A DNA stretch of 64,000 bases from JBDTSW01 sp963758845 (lineage in GTDB: Bacteria; Actinomycetota; Thermoleophilia; Solirubrobacterales; 70-9): positions 2,294,001 through 2,358,000 of the forward strand of contig CAVWWX010000002.1 of NCBI GenBank assembly GCA_963758845.1. Reading direction: 5' to 3'. This document shows positions 33,929-42,418 of this stretch, one piece after another. The translations under genes were made by a program, and so were the position numbers. Every line of letters starts with the position of its first letter. Within the stretch, counting starts at the first letter, position 1. The notes beneath the pieces are model-generated. The model made no database searches. It had not been told where the DNA came from and was given only the letters and a program-made list of their open reading frames with translations.

Positions 33929-34324
33929 ATGTCGGAAGAAAACGTGGAGATCGTCCGGCGGGTGTACGACGCGCTCAACCGCAATGACTGGGACGCTGCG
34001 TTTCGTGACGCTCACCCGGACATCGAGATCACGTTCCAGCGTGGACCCCTCGCCGGAACGAACCGGGGACGCGAAACCCCGGAGGCGCTTCTTCGCGATG
34101 TCCGCGCAGCATTTGAGGCCTGGATCATCGAGCCGTTGGAGTTCCTGGAAAGCGGGAATCAGGTCGTGGTCATCGTCAAGAACCGCGTGCAACCGAAGGG
34201 CTCCGACGCCGAGTTCGAGACCCGAAACGGGCACTTGTGGACGATCCACGGCGGGACAATTCTTTCGCTGGAAGGCTTCCCGAACGCCGACGACGCCGTC
34301 GAAGCCGCCGGGCTGCGGGAGTAG
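33929..34324 (+). CDS. SnoaL-like protein A2
   Basis: 131 residues; GATACT at 33914-33919 is 9 nt before the ATG. Central motif PLAGTNRGRETPEALLRD and C-terminal RNGHLWTIHGGTILSLEGFP. Closest relative in the window is B5 at 49535 (RNGHLWTVRDGTILSLKTFP), which suggests the two arrays share ancestry. First gene of a four-gene run. Confidence 0.85.
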   Translation: MSEENVEIVRRVYDALNRNDWDAAFRDAHPDIEITFQRGPLAGTNRGRETPEALLRDVRAAFEAWIIEPLEFLESGNQVVVIVKNRVQPKGSDAEFETRNGHLWTIHGGTILSLEGFPNADDAVEAAGLRE

Positions 34325-34327
34325 GCG

Positions 34328-34732
34328 ATGTCGGAAGAGAACGTCAATGTGGTCCGGGAGGTATACGCGCGGATCAACGCCGACCCGCAGGAACCTGCCT
34401 CCCCGGAGTTCTTTCATCTCGACTACGAGTTCGATGCCAGGGACGTCGCGCCGGACATGGGAATACTCCGGGGGCTCGAAGTCGCGGACGAAGCGTTGCG
34501 CGACTACTGGGCAATGTTCGAGGGTTTCCATATCGAGCTCATCGAGGTACTCCACTCCGACGAGGAGCTGGTCGTCACCGCGATTCAGGACGGCGGGCGG
34601 ATGAAGGGGAGCGATGCCGAGGTGTGGAACCGCTTTTTCCACGTCTTCACCCTCCGTGGCGGCAAGGTCGCACTCATCTCCGCGCATACCGACAAGGACC
34701 GGGCCCTCGAAGCCGCCGGGATCGAGGAGTAG
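34328..34732 (+). CDS. SnoaL-like protein A3
   Basis: 134 residues, 3 nt after A2 (TAGGCGATG). MSEENVNVVREVYARINADPQEPASPEFFHLDYEF; core DEALRDYWAMFEGFHIELIEV; ends EAAGIEE. No close counterpart in array B is evident. Confidence 0.83.
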   Translation: MSEENVNVVREVYARINADPQEPASPEFFHLDYEFDARDVAPDMGILRGLEVADEALRDYWAMFEGFHIELIEVLHSDEELVVTAIQDGGRMKGSDAEVWNRFFHVFTLRGGKVALISAHTDKDRALEAAGIEE

Positions 34733-34735
34733 GCG

Positions 34736-35131
34736 ATGTCGGAGGAGAACGTCGAGAATTACCGCCGGGCCGCTGCCGCCTGGGCCCGCGGGGATCTCGA
34801 TGCCGCTCTGGCGTTTGCCGACGAGGACGCGGAGATCATTTCCGCGGTGACCATCATGGAGGGCAGCTATCGCGGTCACGAGGGAGTGCGTCGCTGGTGG
34901 CAGGACCTGCACGACAGCTTCCCCGACTGGGACGCCGAGGTCGGCGAGGTCCGAGCGCTGGGCGACGCGACGCTTGCCGCGCTGCACATTCGAGCCCACG
35001 GCGGTGAAAGCGGTGCACCCATTGACGAGACGATGTGGCACCTGGCCCACTGGCGAAACGGTCAGATGGTTCGGCTGAGCAGCCACGCCAGCGAGGCTGA
35101 AGCCCTCGAAGCCGCCGGGGTTGAGGAGTAG
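34736..35131 (+). CDS. SnoaL-like protein A4
   Basis: 131 residues, 3-nt gap. Belongs to the WW subgroup: SYRGHEGVRRWWQDLHDSFPDW, shared with A9 (36858) and B3 (48643). Residues Tyr-Arg-Gly-His and the Trp pair line the expected pocket of the NTF2 fold. Confidence 0.84.
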   Translation: MSEENVENYRRAAAAWARGDLDAALAFADEDAEIISAVTIMEGSYRGHEGVRRWWQDLHDSFPDWDAEVGEVRALGDATLAALHIRAHGGESGAPIDETMWHLAHWRNGQMVRLSSHASEAEALEAAGVEE

Positions 35132-35134
35132 GCG

Positions 35135-35532
35135 ATGTCGCAGGAGAGCGTGGAGATCGTGCGGCGGGGTTTTACGGCCACGCTTGAGGGCGACTGGCGA
35201 CCGCGCTCGCCACGCTGGATCCCGAAGTCGAAGTCCGCGACTTCGACATCCCCGACGCCGGTGTCTACCGAGGACACGAGGGCTTCCGCGAATGGCTGTC
35301 CAACTGGGGTGAGAGCTGGGAGGAGTGGCGGCTTGAGGGCATCGAGTTTCGTCCAGCGGCCGACGACCAAGTGATCGCTTTGTTCACCATGGTCACCAAG
35401 GGCAAGGGCAGTGGGATCGAAGTCAAGCGCGGCGACGCCATCGTCTATCGGCTCGACCGGGACAGGATCACGCGCACCGAGTACTTCAACGATCAGGACA
35501 AAGCCCTCGAAGCCGCCGGCCTGCGGGAGTAG
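35135..35532 (+). pseudogene. SnoaL-like protein A5, frameshifted
   Basis: Starts MSQESVEIVRRGFTATLEGDW in frame. After 35197 the conserved sequence (TALATLDPEVEVRDFDIPDAG, YRGHEGFREWLSNW, ... DKALEAAGLRE) continues in another frame to the TAG at 35530-35532. One G appears lost at TGG/CGACC (about 35197). The remainder is intact, so this is either a recent pseudogene or a base-call error. Confidence 0.75.
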
Positions 35533-35560
35533 GGCGCTCACGGCGTTTTTGCGCAGCGCG

Positions 35561-35636
35561 CTACTCGGCGGTCTGTCGCAGCGGCGCGTCACGACTTCGC
35601 ACCTTCCCCCTCGGCGTCGCGGGATACTGCGGGGCG
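35561..35636 (+). promoter_or_regulatory. Array leader element, copy 2
   Basis: Near-identical to the leader at 32871, with GATACT at 35623-35628 and only 8 nt to the ATG (one G fewer). It follows a stretch GGCGCTCACGGCGTTTTTGC after the A5 stop that may terminate the previous run. Confidence 0.6.
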
Positions 35637-36443
35637 ATGTCGCAGGAGAACGTGGAGCTGGTGCGGCGGGCCAACGCCGCCTATGCCGCGGGAGGCATGG
35701 ACGCCGCCCTTCCCTTCTTCGCGGACGACACGGTTCTGTACTCGATTCCGGAGTGGCCCGACGATCCCGAGTACCACGGTCACGATGGGCTTCGAAGGCT
35801 CGACCGGCAATGGCGGGACAACTTTGACGACTTCGGCTTCGAGGCCCAGGAGATTCACGACGCCGGGGCCTCCGTCGTTTCTCTGCATTCGCTGACCGGT
35901 CGTACTAAGGAATCCGGTGTCCCAATGGCGATGCAGATAGGAGCGGTCATCACCGGATTCGCGGATGGACGGATCGGTGCTCAGCGGCTTTTCGCGAGCT
36001 GGGACGCGGCCCTCGTAGCCGCCGGGCTTGAGGAGTCGGCGATGTCGCAGGAGAACGTGGAGAGCGTGCGCCAGTGGCTCGAAGCCATAAGCGGTGGCGG
36101 CGAGGACTTCGACCGGGCCCTCGCGTTGGTCCATCCCGACATCGTGTTCGTTCCGCCAGGGGATCAACCGCCCTACAGGGGTGCCGAGCGGTTGCGGCGC
36201 TGGATGGAGCCGGACGCGTTTCAAGAGCAGGTCGTCAAGACATTTGAACCCGTTGTCGTCACAGACAGGACGATCCTGGGGAGACAACTGGTCATGGCCC
36301 GAGGGGCGACCAGCGGGATCGAGTTGGACGTCGTCACTTGGTCCGTCTGGACCTTTGACGAGAACGGCCTGATAACGCGGATCGAGCTCTTCTTGGACCA
36401 CGAGGAAGACAAAGCCCTCGAAGCCGCCGGGCTGCGGGAGTAG
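35637..36443 (+). CDS. Fused double SnoaL-like protein (A6-A7)
   Basis: 268 residues containing two complete paralogues. Domain one (1-133) ends VAAGLEE. The codon that is TAG between other neighbours is TCG at 36036-36038, so translation continues through the usual spacer (Ser-Ala) into MSQENVESVRQW of domain two. Domain two is of the WMEPDA subgroup (ERLRRWMEPDAFQEQ, GATSGIELDVVTWSVWTF). The internal ATG may still be used. Confidence 0.83.
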   Translation: MSQENVELVRRANAAYAAGGMDAALPFFADDTVLYSIPEWPDDPEYHGHDGLRRLDRQWRDNFDDFGFEAQEIHDAGASVVSLHSLTGRTKESGVPMAMQIGAVITGFADGRIGAQRLFASWDAALVAAGLEESAMSQENVESVRQWLEAISGGGEDFDRALALVHPDIVFVPPGDQPPYRGAERLRRWMEPDAFQEQVVKTFEPVVVTDRTILGRQLVMARGATSGIELDVVTWSVWTFDENGLITRIELFLDHEEDKALEAAGLRE

Positions 36444-36446
36444 GCC

Positions 36447-36854
36447 GTGTCCGAGGCGAACGTGGAGAACATCAAGCGCGCCGTCGAGGCGTTCAACCGC
36501 CGGGACATCAAGGGGATGTTGGAAATGCACGACCCCGAGGTGGAGTGGCACCCGGCGCTTCAGGTCTTTCTCGGAGGGGAGGCGACGGTGTACCGGGGAC
36601 ACGAGGGCGTTCGCGCGTTCGTCCGAGACCAAGATGAGGCTTTCGCCGAGGTCCACATCGAGCTCCTTGAGATTCGAGACTTGGGAGACCGACTCATCGC
36701 CATGGGCCGCCTCACTGCGCGTGGCAAGGAGAGCGGCGCCGACGTCGAAACGCCTGTCGCCTACGTGGCCGATTTCAAGAACGGCAAGGCAGTTCGGGTC
36801 CAGAGCTTCTTTGACCCGAAGGAAGCCCTCGAAGCCGCCGGGCTTGAGGAGTAG
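36447..36854 (+). CDS. SnoaL-like protein A8
   Basis: 135 residues from GTG (TAGGCCGTG, 3-nt gap). NRRDIKGMLEMHDPEVEWHP, FLGGEATVYRGHEGVRAFVRD, IRDLGDRLIAMGRL. Closest to B6 at 49934 (LLGGEGQVYMGHDGVRRFFRD, IRDLGDRVLAIGSF). Confidence 0.84.
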   Translation: MSEANVENIKRAVEAFNRRDIKGMLEMHDPEVEWHPALQVFLGGEATVYRGHEGVRAFVRDQDEAFAEVHIELLEIRDLGDRLIAMGRLTARGKESGADVETPVAYVADFKNGKAVRVQSFFDPKEALEAAGLEE

Positions 36855-36857
36855 GCG

Positions 36858-37256
36858 ATGTCGCAGGAGAACGTCGAGCTCTACAGGCGGGGCATCGACG
36901 CCTTCAACCGGCGCGACCTCGAAGCGTTCCTTGCGCTGGCCGATCCTGACGTGGTTGGGGTCTCGCGAGTCCTCGCGATCGAGGGCGGCTCGTATCACGG
37001 CCATGACGGCGCCCGCGAGTGGTGGAACGACTTGCTCGAGGTCTTCCCCGACTTCACCATCGAGGTCGTTTCCGTGCGCGGCGCCGGGCAGTTGACACTC
37101 TCCGAGCTTCGGAATCAAGCCCACGGCGAAGGAAGCGCCGCACCCCTGGAGGAGTCTGTGTGGCAGGTCTCGGAGTGGCGCGATGGGCAGGTAGTCCGGT
37201 GGCAGATGTACGCAAGCGAGCAAGACGCCCTCGAAGCCGCCGGGCTGCGGGAGTAG
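36858..37256 (+). CDS. SnoaL-like protein A9, last of array A
   Basis: 132 residues, 3-nt gap. WW subgroup (SYHGHDGAREWWNDLLEVFPDF). The stop is followed by GGCGATCACGGCGTTTTGCGCAGC and TTACTCGGCGGTCT, a truncated version of the inter-run element, after which the array stops 361 bp before a 38-bp attachment-like repeat. Confidence 0.84.
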   Translation: MSQENVELYRRGIDAFNRRDLEAFLALADPDVVGVSRVLAIEGGSYHGHDGAREWWNDLLEVFPDFTIEVVSVRGAGQLTLSELRNQAHGEGSAAPLEESVWQVSEWRDGQVVRWQMYASEQDALEAAGLRE

Positions 37257-37340
37257 GGCGATCACGGCGTTTTGCGCAGCGCGTTACTCGGCGGTCTAAT
37301 CGCCCCGCTGTCCCAAAACGGCACCCGCCGGTATGCGTGC

Positions 37341-37421
37341 TTAGAACAGTCTGATCAGCAGGTTCACCAAGACGGTGAGCACGATCGAGAGCACGATCGA
37401 CCAGATAAGGCAACCTGGCAT
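37341..37421 (-). CDS. 26-aa hydrophobic miniprotein
   Basis: ATG 37421 to TAA 37341: MPGCLIWSIVLSIVLTVLVN then LLIRLF. A single membrane helix with a conserved-looking MPGC start and RLF end, a pattern I recall from other actinobacterial small ORFs. No strong ribosome-binding site. Role unknown. Confidence 0.45.
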   Translation of the reverse strand: MPGCLIWSIVLSIVLTVLVNLLIRLF

Positions 37422-37950
37422 GAAACGCACTTGCGTGCCTTCGCCAGATCGCTTCCAGATCACGAACATCGCTCGCCCATCTACCCACTGGAGTCATGCC
37501 GCAGCCGCCACGCGGTTTGCAGGGCGAGTGAGGGGGCCGAAGAAGGCGGTTGCATCGGGCTGCAATCCCGCCGCCGCCGAGGACGGTAGGCAAGAAATGG
37601 CTTGCTGGAGCGACCTAGTACCCGAGGGCGAACTTGGCGTCCTCGGACATCATCTTCGCGGAGCGCCGTGACACCACGTTATCCGGAGTATCGCCGTCTA
37701 TCCGTGTGTGCAGGGAAAACACCCACGGCTGACCCCGAGCGGGTCTTATCGTGCGTGAGCGGATGGCTGCAGTTTGGGCTGCAGCCCGGGCGTCATCCAA
37801 AGCCGTACAGGTTCAGATCATCCGCCCCCGCCTCGCAGAAGCAACCGCCGGCCTGCTGAAGGGTGCGCTGGACGACGTTCGGCGGCGGGCTGTGCTTTGT
37901 ACGCATTGCGGATCGCCCTGTCGCGGCCGTCCGCCGCGGGAGTGAGCCCA
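37422..37950. other. Intergenic stretch with an attachment-like repeat
   Basis: 529 bp without a convincing gene. Holds the 38-bp repeat at 37617-37654 and an 8-bp-arm hairpin GGCTGCAG/CTGCAGCC with loop TTTGGG (37765-37786). Nothing else recognisable. Confidence 0.6.
37617..37654 (+). repeat. att-like direct repeat, left copy
   Basis: 38 bp beginning AGTACCCGAGG and containing GCGAACTTGGCGTCC; copies at 50633-50670 and 53435-53472 differ at two positions only. It corresponds to the last 12 codons of the MIP18-family gene at 53433. Sequence on both sides of the repeat differs between copies, as at recombination junctions. Confidence 0.75.
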
Positions 37951-38430
37951 TCAATCCTCGTGAACCACGACGACCGGACATGAGGAGTGCTTCAGGACAG
38001 CGCTTGAGGTACTGCCCTCCAACCTCGCGCGGAGCCCGCTCAGGCCTCGCGAGCCGACGACGATGGCGGCCACAGCTCGCTCGCGAGCCAGTTCGACGAT
38101 GGCGGCGGCTACGTTGCCCCGTTCGTTAGCCACGACGAGCGCCTCGGCTTGAAGCCCTAGCGACTTCGCCAGCTCAGCCCCATCGTGTGCGATGCGATGG
38201 GCCTGGTCCCGGAGCTTGTCCTCGGTGACCTGTGCCACTTCAGCGTCGATTGGCGACGGCATCTCTTGTACCCCCGGCGACATCGCGGCGGCCTGGTAGG
38301 GCAGGCTCGGGTCCCACGCCGTCACCACCAGTGCCGGGCGCGAGCCGAAGAGCTCGGCGGTGCGCGACACCGCCCGACGTGCAGTGTCTGATCCGTCGTA
38401 GCCGATCAGGACCGGGGCGGCGGCGTTCAT
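37951..38430 (-). CDS. Universal stress protein (UspA family)
   Basis: 159 residues. N-terminal VLIGYDGSDTARRAVSR and C-terminal ATP-binding motif VGSRGLSGLRARLEGSTSSAV (G-x2-G-x9-G-S/T type), then HSSCPVVVVHE. Cytoplasmic nucleotide-binding stress protein. Confidence 0.88.
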   Translation of the reverse strand: MNAAAPVLIGYDGSDTARRAVSRTAELFGSRPALVVTAWDPSLPYQAAAMSPGVQEMPSPIDAEVAQVTEDKLRDQAHRIAHDGAELAKSLGLQAEALVVANERGNVAAAIVELARERAVAAIVVGSRGLSGLRARLEGSTSSAVLKHSSCPVVVVHED

Positions 38431-38660
38431 TTAACGCAGCTTACGCCGCGTCGGTCGGCGAGGTCCGAGACTGAACGCCTGCCGCCCGCAGCGCTTGACG
38501 CGTCCCCCCGGCCTCCCGGACTCGACCTCCTCGCGAGCTGGACCGCGACGCTCGACCAGGCCAAGGCGGCCGAGACTCCGCAGAGAGCCTAAGCGCGCGC
38601 CTCTCCCGGACCGCTGTCGCTTCGCGCGAAACGCGGGAACGAGAGGATCCGAGGTGTGAT

Positions 38661-38702
38661 CTACGAAACCGACGGTCACAGGTTCGAATCCTGTCGGGCC
38701 CG
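38661..38702 (+). pseudogene. tRNA 3'-end fragment, tRNA-Arg(ACG)-like
   Basis: Contains a perfect T arm (ACAGG-TTCGAAT-CCTGT, 38678-38694) followed by CGGGCCC and G (38695-38702), the 3' acceptor strand. Upstream CTACGAA (38661-38667) resembles an ACG anticodon loop but the stem does not pair and no 5' half with GGGCCCG exists. No CCA. A remnant, as left by elements that integrate in tRNA genes. Confidence 0.6.
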
Positions 38703-38716
38703 TTCAGCTTTCGCAG

Positions 38717-39436
38717 CTAGGCGCGCATGTAAAGCGTTCGCTGGCCGGGCTTGAGTCGCTCGATCGCAAAACGCAGTGTGAGCCGCGGCATCGTCGACGC
38801 GTGCTCGTCCAGAAATGCGAGCAGTCGTTTCTCGTCGTTCCTGCCCGCCTCGCGAATCCAGGAGCCGACTGCGTTATGCATCAAGGGCCCGTCGTCGTCG
38901 AGCAGGATCTCGGCGAGGGCGAAGGTGTCCTCGACGTCACCCTGGCGGATGAAGTAGTAGGTGCTGACGATCGCCGTGCGCCGCTCCCAGACGTAGTCGG
39001 AGCGGGCGAGCTCATAAAGCGGACCGTGATCCTTGTCGAAGAGGTAGCCCCCGACCACCCAGGGTGCGGCACGGTCGACGAGGTCCCAGTGGTCGATCCG
39101 GTCGTGGCGGCGGCGGTAGAGCTCGTAGAGCGCTCTGCGCCTGCTCTCAGGGGTGCGCTTGCCTCGAGCTTGCTTGTCCATCACGCTCACCGCGCCGACG
39201 CGGACCTCATGGATCGCGCTATCCAGTAGCTCCTCGACCTGATCGAGCGGCATCTCGGCGAACTCCTTGGCGAGGTCGAAGACTGCCTTCATCCGCACGC
39301 CGAGGATGACGTCGTCGGGACCCGACTTCAGCTTTTGGTTCTTGATGGTCTCGCCCTTGGGGCGCAGCTCCGTCAGCCGGGCGACGAAGGTCGCGGCGTT
39401 CAGCGACGGCGGACTTGACTTGGGACGGCCGCTCAT
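38717..39436 (-). CDS. AlkD-like DNA alkylation repair protein (HEAT-like)
   Basis: 239 residues from ATG 39436. Helical repeats with the family pattern (LDSAIHEVRVGAVSVMDKQA, IDHWDLVDRAAPWVVGGYL, YVWERRTAIVSTYYFIRQGD, AVGSWIREAGRNDEKRLLAF). AlkD removes alkylated bases; the Trp-Asp (WDLVD) segment fits its active site. A start 36 nt upstream is possible. Confidence 0.82.
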   Translation of the reverse strand: MSGRPKSSPPSLNAATFVARLTELRPKGETIKNQKLKSGPDDVILGVRMKAVFDLAKEFAEMPLDQVEELLDSAIHEVRVGAVSVMDKQARGKRTPESRRRALYELYRRRHDRIDHWDLVDRAAPWVVGGYLFDKDHGPLYELARSDYVWERRTAIVSTYYFIRQGDVEDTFALAEILLDDDGPLMHNAVGSWIREAGRNDEKRLLAFLDEHASTMPRLTLRFAIERLKPGQRTLYMRA

Positions 39437-39493
39437 CGCGCGTCCTCCCCTCCAACCTTGGTCCGTCGACACACCGCGGCGAAAACCGAGGGC

Positions 39494-40006
39494 CTAGAGC
39501 CCGGGCTTGGTCGTCATCAGGAAGACGGCAACGAGCAGCAGGACGCCCATCAGGGCGCCAATCCCGCCCTCCAGCTTCCCCTTGCGGATGTACTCGGCCG
39601 ACAGCTGGCTGAGCTGAATCTCGCCGGCTCCGAGGTCGGCGATCTCCTGCTCGACCATTGGCAGCAGTTTTCGGTCCATGGGGATGAAGAAGGCCACGAG
39701 GATCAATGCGACAGCGGCAAGGATCCCAATCGTGCCGCTGACCCAGAGATCGCCGGGGTTCCAATTCCCCTCCGACACCTGGTAGATGCCAGTCCCGGCC
39801 ACGATCAGGATCGCCGGCGCGGCGAGGAACCGGTTGATCGCAAGCTGCAGTCGATGGACATACGGAAGATGACGTGGGCTCATCTTCGACGCGACCGGGA
39901 ACATCACGGCTTCGGCCCAGGTCGCGCCGAAGCCGATCAATACTGCGCTCACGTGGAGAAAGACGGAGAGGTTGTAGCTCGTCACGGCCAGGACCTGGTC
40001 TCTCAT
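39494..40006 (-). CDS. DUF2269-like integral membrane protein
   Basis: 170 residues with four membrane spans (NLSVFLHVSAVLIGFGATW, FLAAPAILIVAGTGIYQV, TIGILAAVALILVAFFI, IGALMGVLLLVAVFLM). The N-terminal LHVSAVLIGFGATW fits the DUF2269 pattern. Function unknown. Confidence 0.65.
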   Translation of the reverse strand: MRDQVLAVTSYNLSVFLHVSAVLIGFGATWAEAVMFPVASKMSPRHLPYVHRLQLAINRFLAAPAILIVAGTGIYQVSEGNWNPGDLWVSGTIGILAAVALILVAFFIPMDRKLLPMVEQEIADLGAGEIQLSQLSAEYIRKGKLEGGIGALMGVLLLVAVFLMTTKPGL

Positions 40007-40019
40007 CTCTCATGCCCCT

Positions 40020-40868
40020 CTACGCTGACGCCAACGCCGGTGCGTTCCAGACGCCAGTCGCCGCCGCCGCCTCCGCGTAGTCGCGGAAGTCCCGCGGCGC
40101 ACGGCCGAGGGCACGCTGAACGCCGTCGGTCACGTGGGCGTTGCGCCCGTCCATGACTTCGCTGAACAGGTGGGTGAGCAGGTCGATTGTCTCGCTCGGC
40201 ACGCCCTGCTCGGCGGCCGCAGCCTCGTGCTCCTCGATCGAGACCGGTACGTAGCGGATCTCGCGGCCCGCCGCCCGTGAGATCTCCCGGACCGCGTCCG
40301 CGAACGTTAGGAGCCGGGGCCCGGTGAGCTCGTAGACCTCGCCGATGTGCCGATCGTCGGTCAGCGCCGCGACCGCGACGTCGGCGATGTCGTCGGCGTC
40401 GACGAACGGCTCAGGCGTGTCCCCTGTAGGGAGCGCGACCTCGCCGCTGAGCACGTAATCCAGCATGTAGTCCTCGCTGAAGTTCTGGGCGAACCAGGTC
40501 GAGTGCAGAACCGTCAGCTCGGCGCCGGAGGCGCGCACGGCCTGCGCCCCTCGCGTTGACTCTTCCTCGCCGCGCCCGGACATCAGGACGAGACGCGAGA
40601 CGCCGCTCTCCACGGCCAGCTCGGCGAACGAGCCCAGCGTCTCTGCCGAGCCGGGAATCGCGTCCAGGCGATGGGAGATGTAGGCCGGTCCGATCCCTTC
40701 CAGAACCGGGCCCCAGGTCGAGCGGTCGTCCCAGTCGAAACGAGGCTCGCCTGAGCGCGAGCCGATGCGAACGGGTAGGCCGCGAGCGGTGAGGCGCTCC
40801 GCCACTCGGCGGCCGACCTTGCCGGTGCCGTTGAGCACCAGGATCGGGTCTTGCTGGTTCGAGGTCAT
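40020..40868 (-). CDS. NmrA-like NAD(P)-binding reductase
   Basis: 282 residues from ATG 40868. Rossmann motif ILVLNGTGKVGRRVAERL and NmrA-type features (RLVLMSGRGEEESTRGAQ, STWFAQNFSEDYML, FVDADDIADVAVAAL). Atypical short-chain dehydrogenases of this kind act as reductases or redox sensors. Divergent from an AraC regulator gene that probably controls it. Confidence 0.82.
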   Translation of the reverse strand: MTSNQQDPILVLNGTGKVGRRVAERLTARGLPVRIGSRSGEPRFDWDDRSTWGPVLEGIGPAYISHRLDAIPGSAETLGSFAELAVESGVSRLVLMSGRGEEESTRGAQAVRASGAELTVLHSTWFAQNFSEDYMLDYVLSGEVALPTGDTPEPFVDADDIADVAVAALTDDRHIGEVYELTGPRLLTFADAVREISRAAGREIRYVPVSIEEHEAAAAEQGVPSETIDLLTHLFSEVMDGRNAHVTDGVQRALGRAPRDFRDYAEAAAATGVWNAPALASA

Positions 40869-41009
40869 TGCTTTCGTCCTTTCACTTGTTGGCATCGTCC
40901 ATCCAGTTTCGACCACCAACCCGCGACTGTCTATGACTAAAAGTCGCGATCCCATGCTCGGCCGTCCAAGGTGCTCGACAGGGCGGACCGGGGCCGTCAT
41001 ACTCCTCGC

Positions 41010-41984
41010 ATGGACCCCGCCGAGACCTGGCCCCCTCGCGATCCACTCGGCGAGGCGCTCCATTACCTGCGCATGGACGGCGCCTTCTACTGCCGCTCCG
41101 AGCTCACCGCGCCCTGGGGGATGACGCTCGACCCGATGCCCGGCTACCTGTGGTTTCACGTCGTTACTACGGGGGCGGTTCTGCTCGAGGTCGATACGGA
41201 GAACGAGATGTGGCTGCACCCGGGCGCCGTCTCGCTCGTCCCGCATGGCAACGGCCACGTTCTGCGCAGCGAGCCCGGAGCGCCGGCCCCGGGTGTGATG
41301 GAGCTCGAACTAGAGCATCCGAGCGACCGCTACGAGATCATCCGCCACGGTGGCGGCGGAGCACCGACGATCCTGATCTGCGGAGCCGTCCGCTTCGACC
41401 ACCCAGCCGCCCGCAACCTGGTCGGGATCCTCCCGCAGGTGATCCACATCGACGCCTCCGACGGCTCGCGCGCGAGCAGGATGCAGGATGCTCTCGACCT
41501 CATGGCGGCCGAGGCCAGGGAGTTCCATCCTGGCGGCGAGGCCGTGATCACCCGGCTGGCCGACGTCCTCGTAATCCAGGCGATCCGAGGCTGGATCGAG
41601 ACCGCCCCGGCAGCTCGGACGGGCTGGCTCGGCGCTTTGCAGGATCCGCAGATCGGCCGCGCTCTGGCGCTCATCCACGATGACCCGGCTCGCGACTGGA
41701 CGCTCGCCGCGCTCGCTGACGAGCTGGCCATGTCACGCTCCGCATTCGCCGCGCGGTTCACCGCGCTGGTAAGCGAGCCGGCGATGCAGTACGTCACCCG
41801 ATGGCGGATGCAGCTTGCTCAGAGCGCCCTGGAGACGGAGGGCACCACAGTCGCCGAGATCGCACACCGGCTCGGGTACCGATCGGAGGCAGCTTTTGCG
41901 CGGGCCTTTAAGCGGGTCGTCGGCCGCCCGCCCGGTGCGGTGAAGCGTGAGCCGGAGGGGCAGATACTTGCCCCCGCCGCCTGA
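41010..41984 (+). CDS. AraC-family transcriptional regulator (AraC_binding/cupin N-terminus)
   Basis: 324 residues from ATG 41010. N-terminal cupin-like sensing domain (LEVDTENEMWLHPGAVSLVPHGNGH). C-terminal double HTH (WTLAALADELAMSRSAFAARF, TVAEIAHRLGYRSEAAFARAFKRVVGRPPGAVK). The 141-bp gap to the divergent NmrA-like gene should hold its operator. Confidence 0.87.
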   Translation: MDPAETWPPRDPLGEALHYLRMDGAFYCRSELTAPWGMTLDPMPGYLWFHVVTTGAVLLEVDTENEMWLHPGAVSLVPHGNGHVLRSEPGAPAPGVMELELEHPSDRYEIIRHGGGGAPTILICGAVRFDHPAARNLVGILPQVIHIDASDGSRASRMQDALDLMAAEAREFHPGGEAVITRLADVLVIQAIRGWIETAPAARTGWLGALQDPQIGRALALIHDDPARDWTLAALADELAMSRSAFAARFTALVSEPAMQYVTRWRMQLAQSALETEGTTVAEIAHRLGYRSEAAFARAFKRVVGRPPGAVKREPEGQILAPAA

Positions 41985-42046
41985 GCCCTGGTCGGCGTCG
42001 CGCTCGCTCCTCCCTTGCGCGAGACAGAGAAGCGCCAAATTCGTAT

Positions 42047-42065
42047 CGCTTTCCATGCCAAAGCG
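42047..42065. repeat. CGCTTT...AAAGCG palindrome, copy 1
   Basis: CGCTTT-CCATGCC-AAAGCG, perfect 6-bp arms. Related elements: 42148-42166 (decayed), 43541-43562, 44869-44886, 44894-44911 and 46828-46845. All lie in the 42-47 kb part of the island. Confidence 0.65.
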
Positions 42066-42305
42066 CAACTCCCGCGATTGCCAACAGCGCTGGGCTAACG
42101 CCCCCTAGGCAGGACGCGCCGCAAAGGCATACACGAGCGAAATAGTCGCATTCTCGTCCAAAGCGGAACTCTTAGGGGCAGCCGTCCTCCCCCGCCGATG
42201 CTGGCAGGAGTAGCCCCGGTTTTCTCGGCGTTTTCTTTACACCGAGCCACTCGGCGCTTTTCTAGACGCGACCTCACCGGATCTCGACCCTCCCCCTGGT
42301 CCCGG

Positions 42306-42345
42306 GATACTGCGGGGGCGATGTCGCAGGGGAACCTGGAGCGCC
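42306..42345 (+). pseudogene. SnoaL leader and start-codon remnant
   Basis: GATACT (42306-42311), 9 nt, then ATGTCGCAGGGGAACCTGGA encoding MSQGNLE, as in array genes. After about eight codons the sequence no longer resembles a SnoaL protein and runs into the GYD gene region. A truncated array member. Confidence 0.6.
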
Positions 42346-42418
42346 TGCTCATCCCCACTTGCCTCGACACCTTCTTCGTGGGAGCCTTAGCCCGACCCGC
42401 GATCACGAGGAGGAGGAG

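Larger units (their letters stand above)
41985..42418. other. Intergenic stretch with palindromic repeats and a SnoaL leader remnant
   Basis: 434 bp without an intact gene. Holds palindromic repeats at 42047 and 42148, a hairpin CGAGCCACTCGGCG followed by a short T-run (42237-42255) that may terminate transcription, and the leader remnant at 42306-42345. Confidence 0.55.

Noticed and set aside
35589..37265. 558-residue minus-strand ORF across array A
   Set aside because: Same effect as at 47212; no recognisable domain and the plus strand is well supported.
37054..37593. 179-residue minus-strand ORF near the end of array A
   Set aside because: Antisense to a SnoaL gene at one end and low-complexity at the other; no domain or ribosome-binding site.
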